Assembly (NCBI GenBank): GCA_016219015.1
Contig: JACRCL010000021.1
Span: 1 to 48,825 of the forward strand
DNA: 48,825 nucleotides
DNA from: Deltaproteobacteria bacterium
GTDB lineage: Bacteria; Desulfobacterota; GWC2-55-46
Reading direction: 5' to 3'
Made by a program: the position numbers and the translations under genes. Position 1 is the first letter of the stretch. Each line of letters begins with the position of its first letter. Shown piece after piece: positions 48,688-48,825 of the stretch. The notes beneath the pieces are model-generated. The model was not told the origin of the DNA and searched no databases. It saw only the letters and a program-made list of their open reading frames with translations.

Positions 48688-48825
48688 CGCCGGTTCAATA
48701 GCGAAGTGCAACACTTGGGAGAGCAGGAAGGAAGATGCTATCCTAAGTGGCTATGTCAAAAAGAGAATATGTACACCTGTCTTTGTCTGAAAGAGACTTG
48801 ATAACCACCATGCTTGCCGAGGAGA
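48688..48825 (+). mobile_element. IS30-family element, 5' end (right copy)
   Basis: Exact reverse complement of 3-140. It starts about 105 bp upstream of the cupredoxin gene's start codon and runs off the right edge of the window. The insertion may separate the cupredoxin gene from upstream promoter elements. Confidence 0.8.
48753..48825 (+). CDS. IS30-family transposase, N-terminal fragment
   Basis: The ATG at 48753 starts the same protein as on the left edge (MSKREYVHLSLSERDLITTM), open to the last base. Only the beginning of the N-terminal DNA-binding region is present. Confidence 0.75.
   Translation, partial: MSKREYVHLSLSERDLITTMLAEE

Overview
This 48.8 kb window is bacterial, GC-rich and dense in genes, with heavy use of AGG (Arg) and ATA (Ile) codons. 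The gene content (class II ribonucleotide reductase, Slp and LolB-like outer-membrane lipoproteins, RpoS-like sigma factor, sigma-54 enhancer-binding protein, very many PAS/HAMP sensor proteins, and a selenocysteine-encoding UGA) suggests a Gram-negative, probably Desulfobacterota- or Nitrospirota-like environmental organism. That placement is inference; no rRNA or marker phylogeny was possible.

Layout. (1) 1-140 and 48688-48825 are exact inverted copies of the 5' end of an IS30-family element, each reading outwards, so the window is probably a contig that broke at two IS copies. The left copy cuts a REP-associated (Y1) transposase gene. (2) 490-8735, minus strand: housekeeping block with TPR protein, LolB-like lipoprotein, carD, PIN-TRAM protein, ispD, ispF, gltX and cysS. 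(3) 8827-10754: two inverted copies of a short non-autonomous element around one small gene, then thioredoxin and a TlpA-like lipoprotein. (4) 10909-13358: class II ribonucleotide reductase and ribulose-phosphate epimerase. (5) 13536-17504: a membrane PAS protein and a PAS/GAF HD-GYP protein. (6) 17668-23310, minus strand: Slp lipoprotein, uridine phosphorylase, TusA, DsrE2 and a P-type ATPase with an N-terminal PTS EIIA-like domain. (7) 23515-38607: a signalling region with CheR plus hybrid kinase, a periplasmic selenocysteine rhodanese, a sigma-54 activator, a sigma-54 promoter, REC-PilZ, an RpoS-like sigma factor, a degenerate NarL regulator, pyrophosphatase, two more sensor kinases and a CheY-like protein. 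(8) 38674-45188: RMD1-family protein, coiled-coil protein, FtsH, NarL-type regulator and chemoreceptor. (9) 45648-48582: tRNA-Pro, then an AT-rich cassette with a small secreted protein and an Mrr-like nuclease fused to a TPR-like region, then a cupredoxin.

How it works together. The window is dominated by two-component and second-messenger signalling. The order sigma-54 activator, sigma-54 promoter, REC-PilZ, RpoS-like factor, NarL-like protein looks like a sigma cascade. TusA, DsrE2 and the Sec-rhodanese are all sulfur-transfer families. At least four families of short palindromic or inverted-repeat elements fill nearly every longer intergenic gap.

The strongest single discovery is the rhodanese at 27281-27688, where the active-site cysteine codon is TGA, the frame continues with perfect family homology, and a bSECIS-like hairpin follows. 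The best mobile-element finding is a 132-142 bp element with GGCTACC terminal inverted repeats and a 4-bp target duplication at all three copies.
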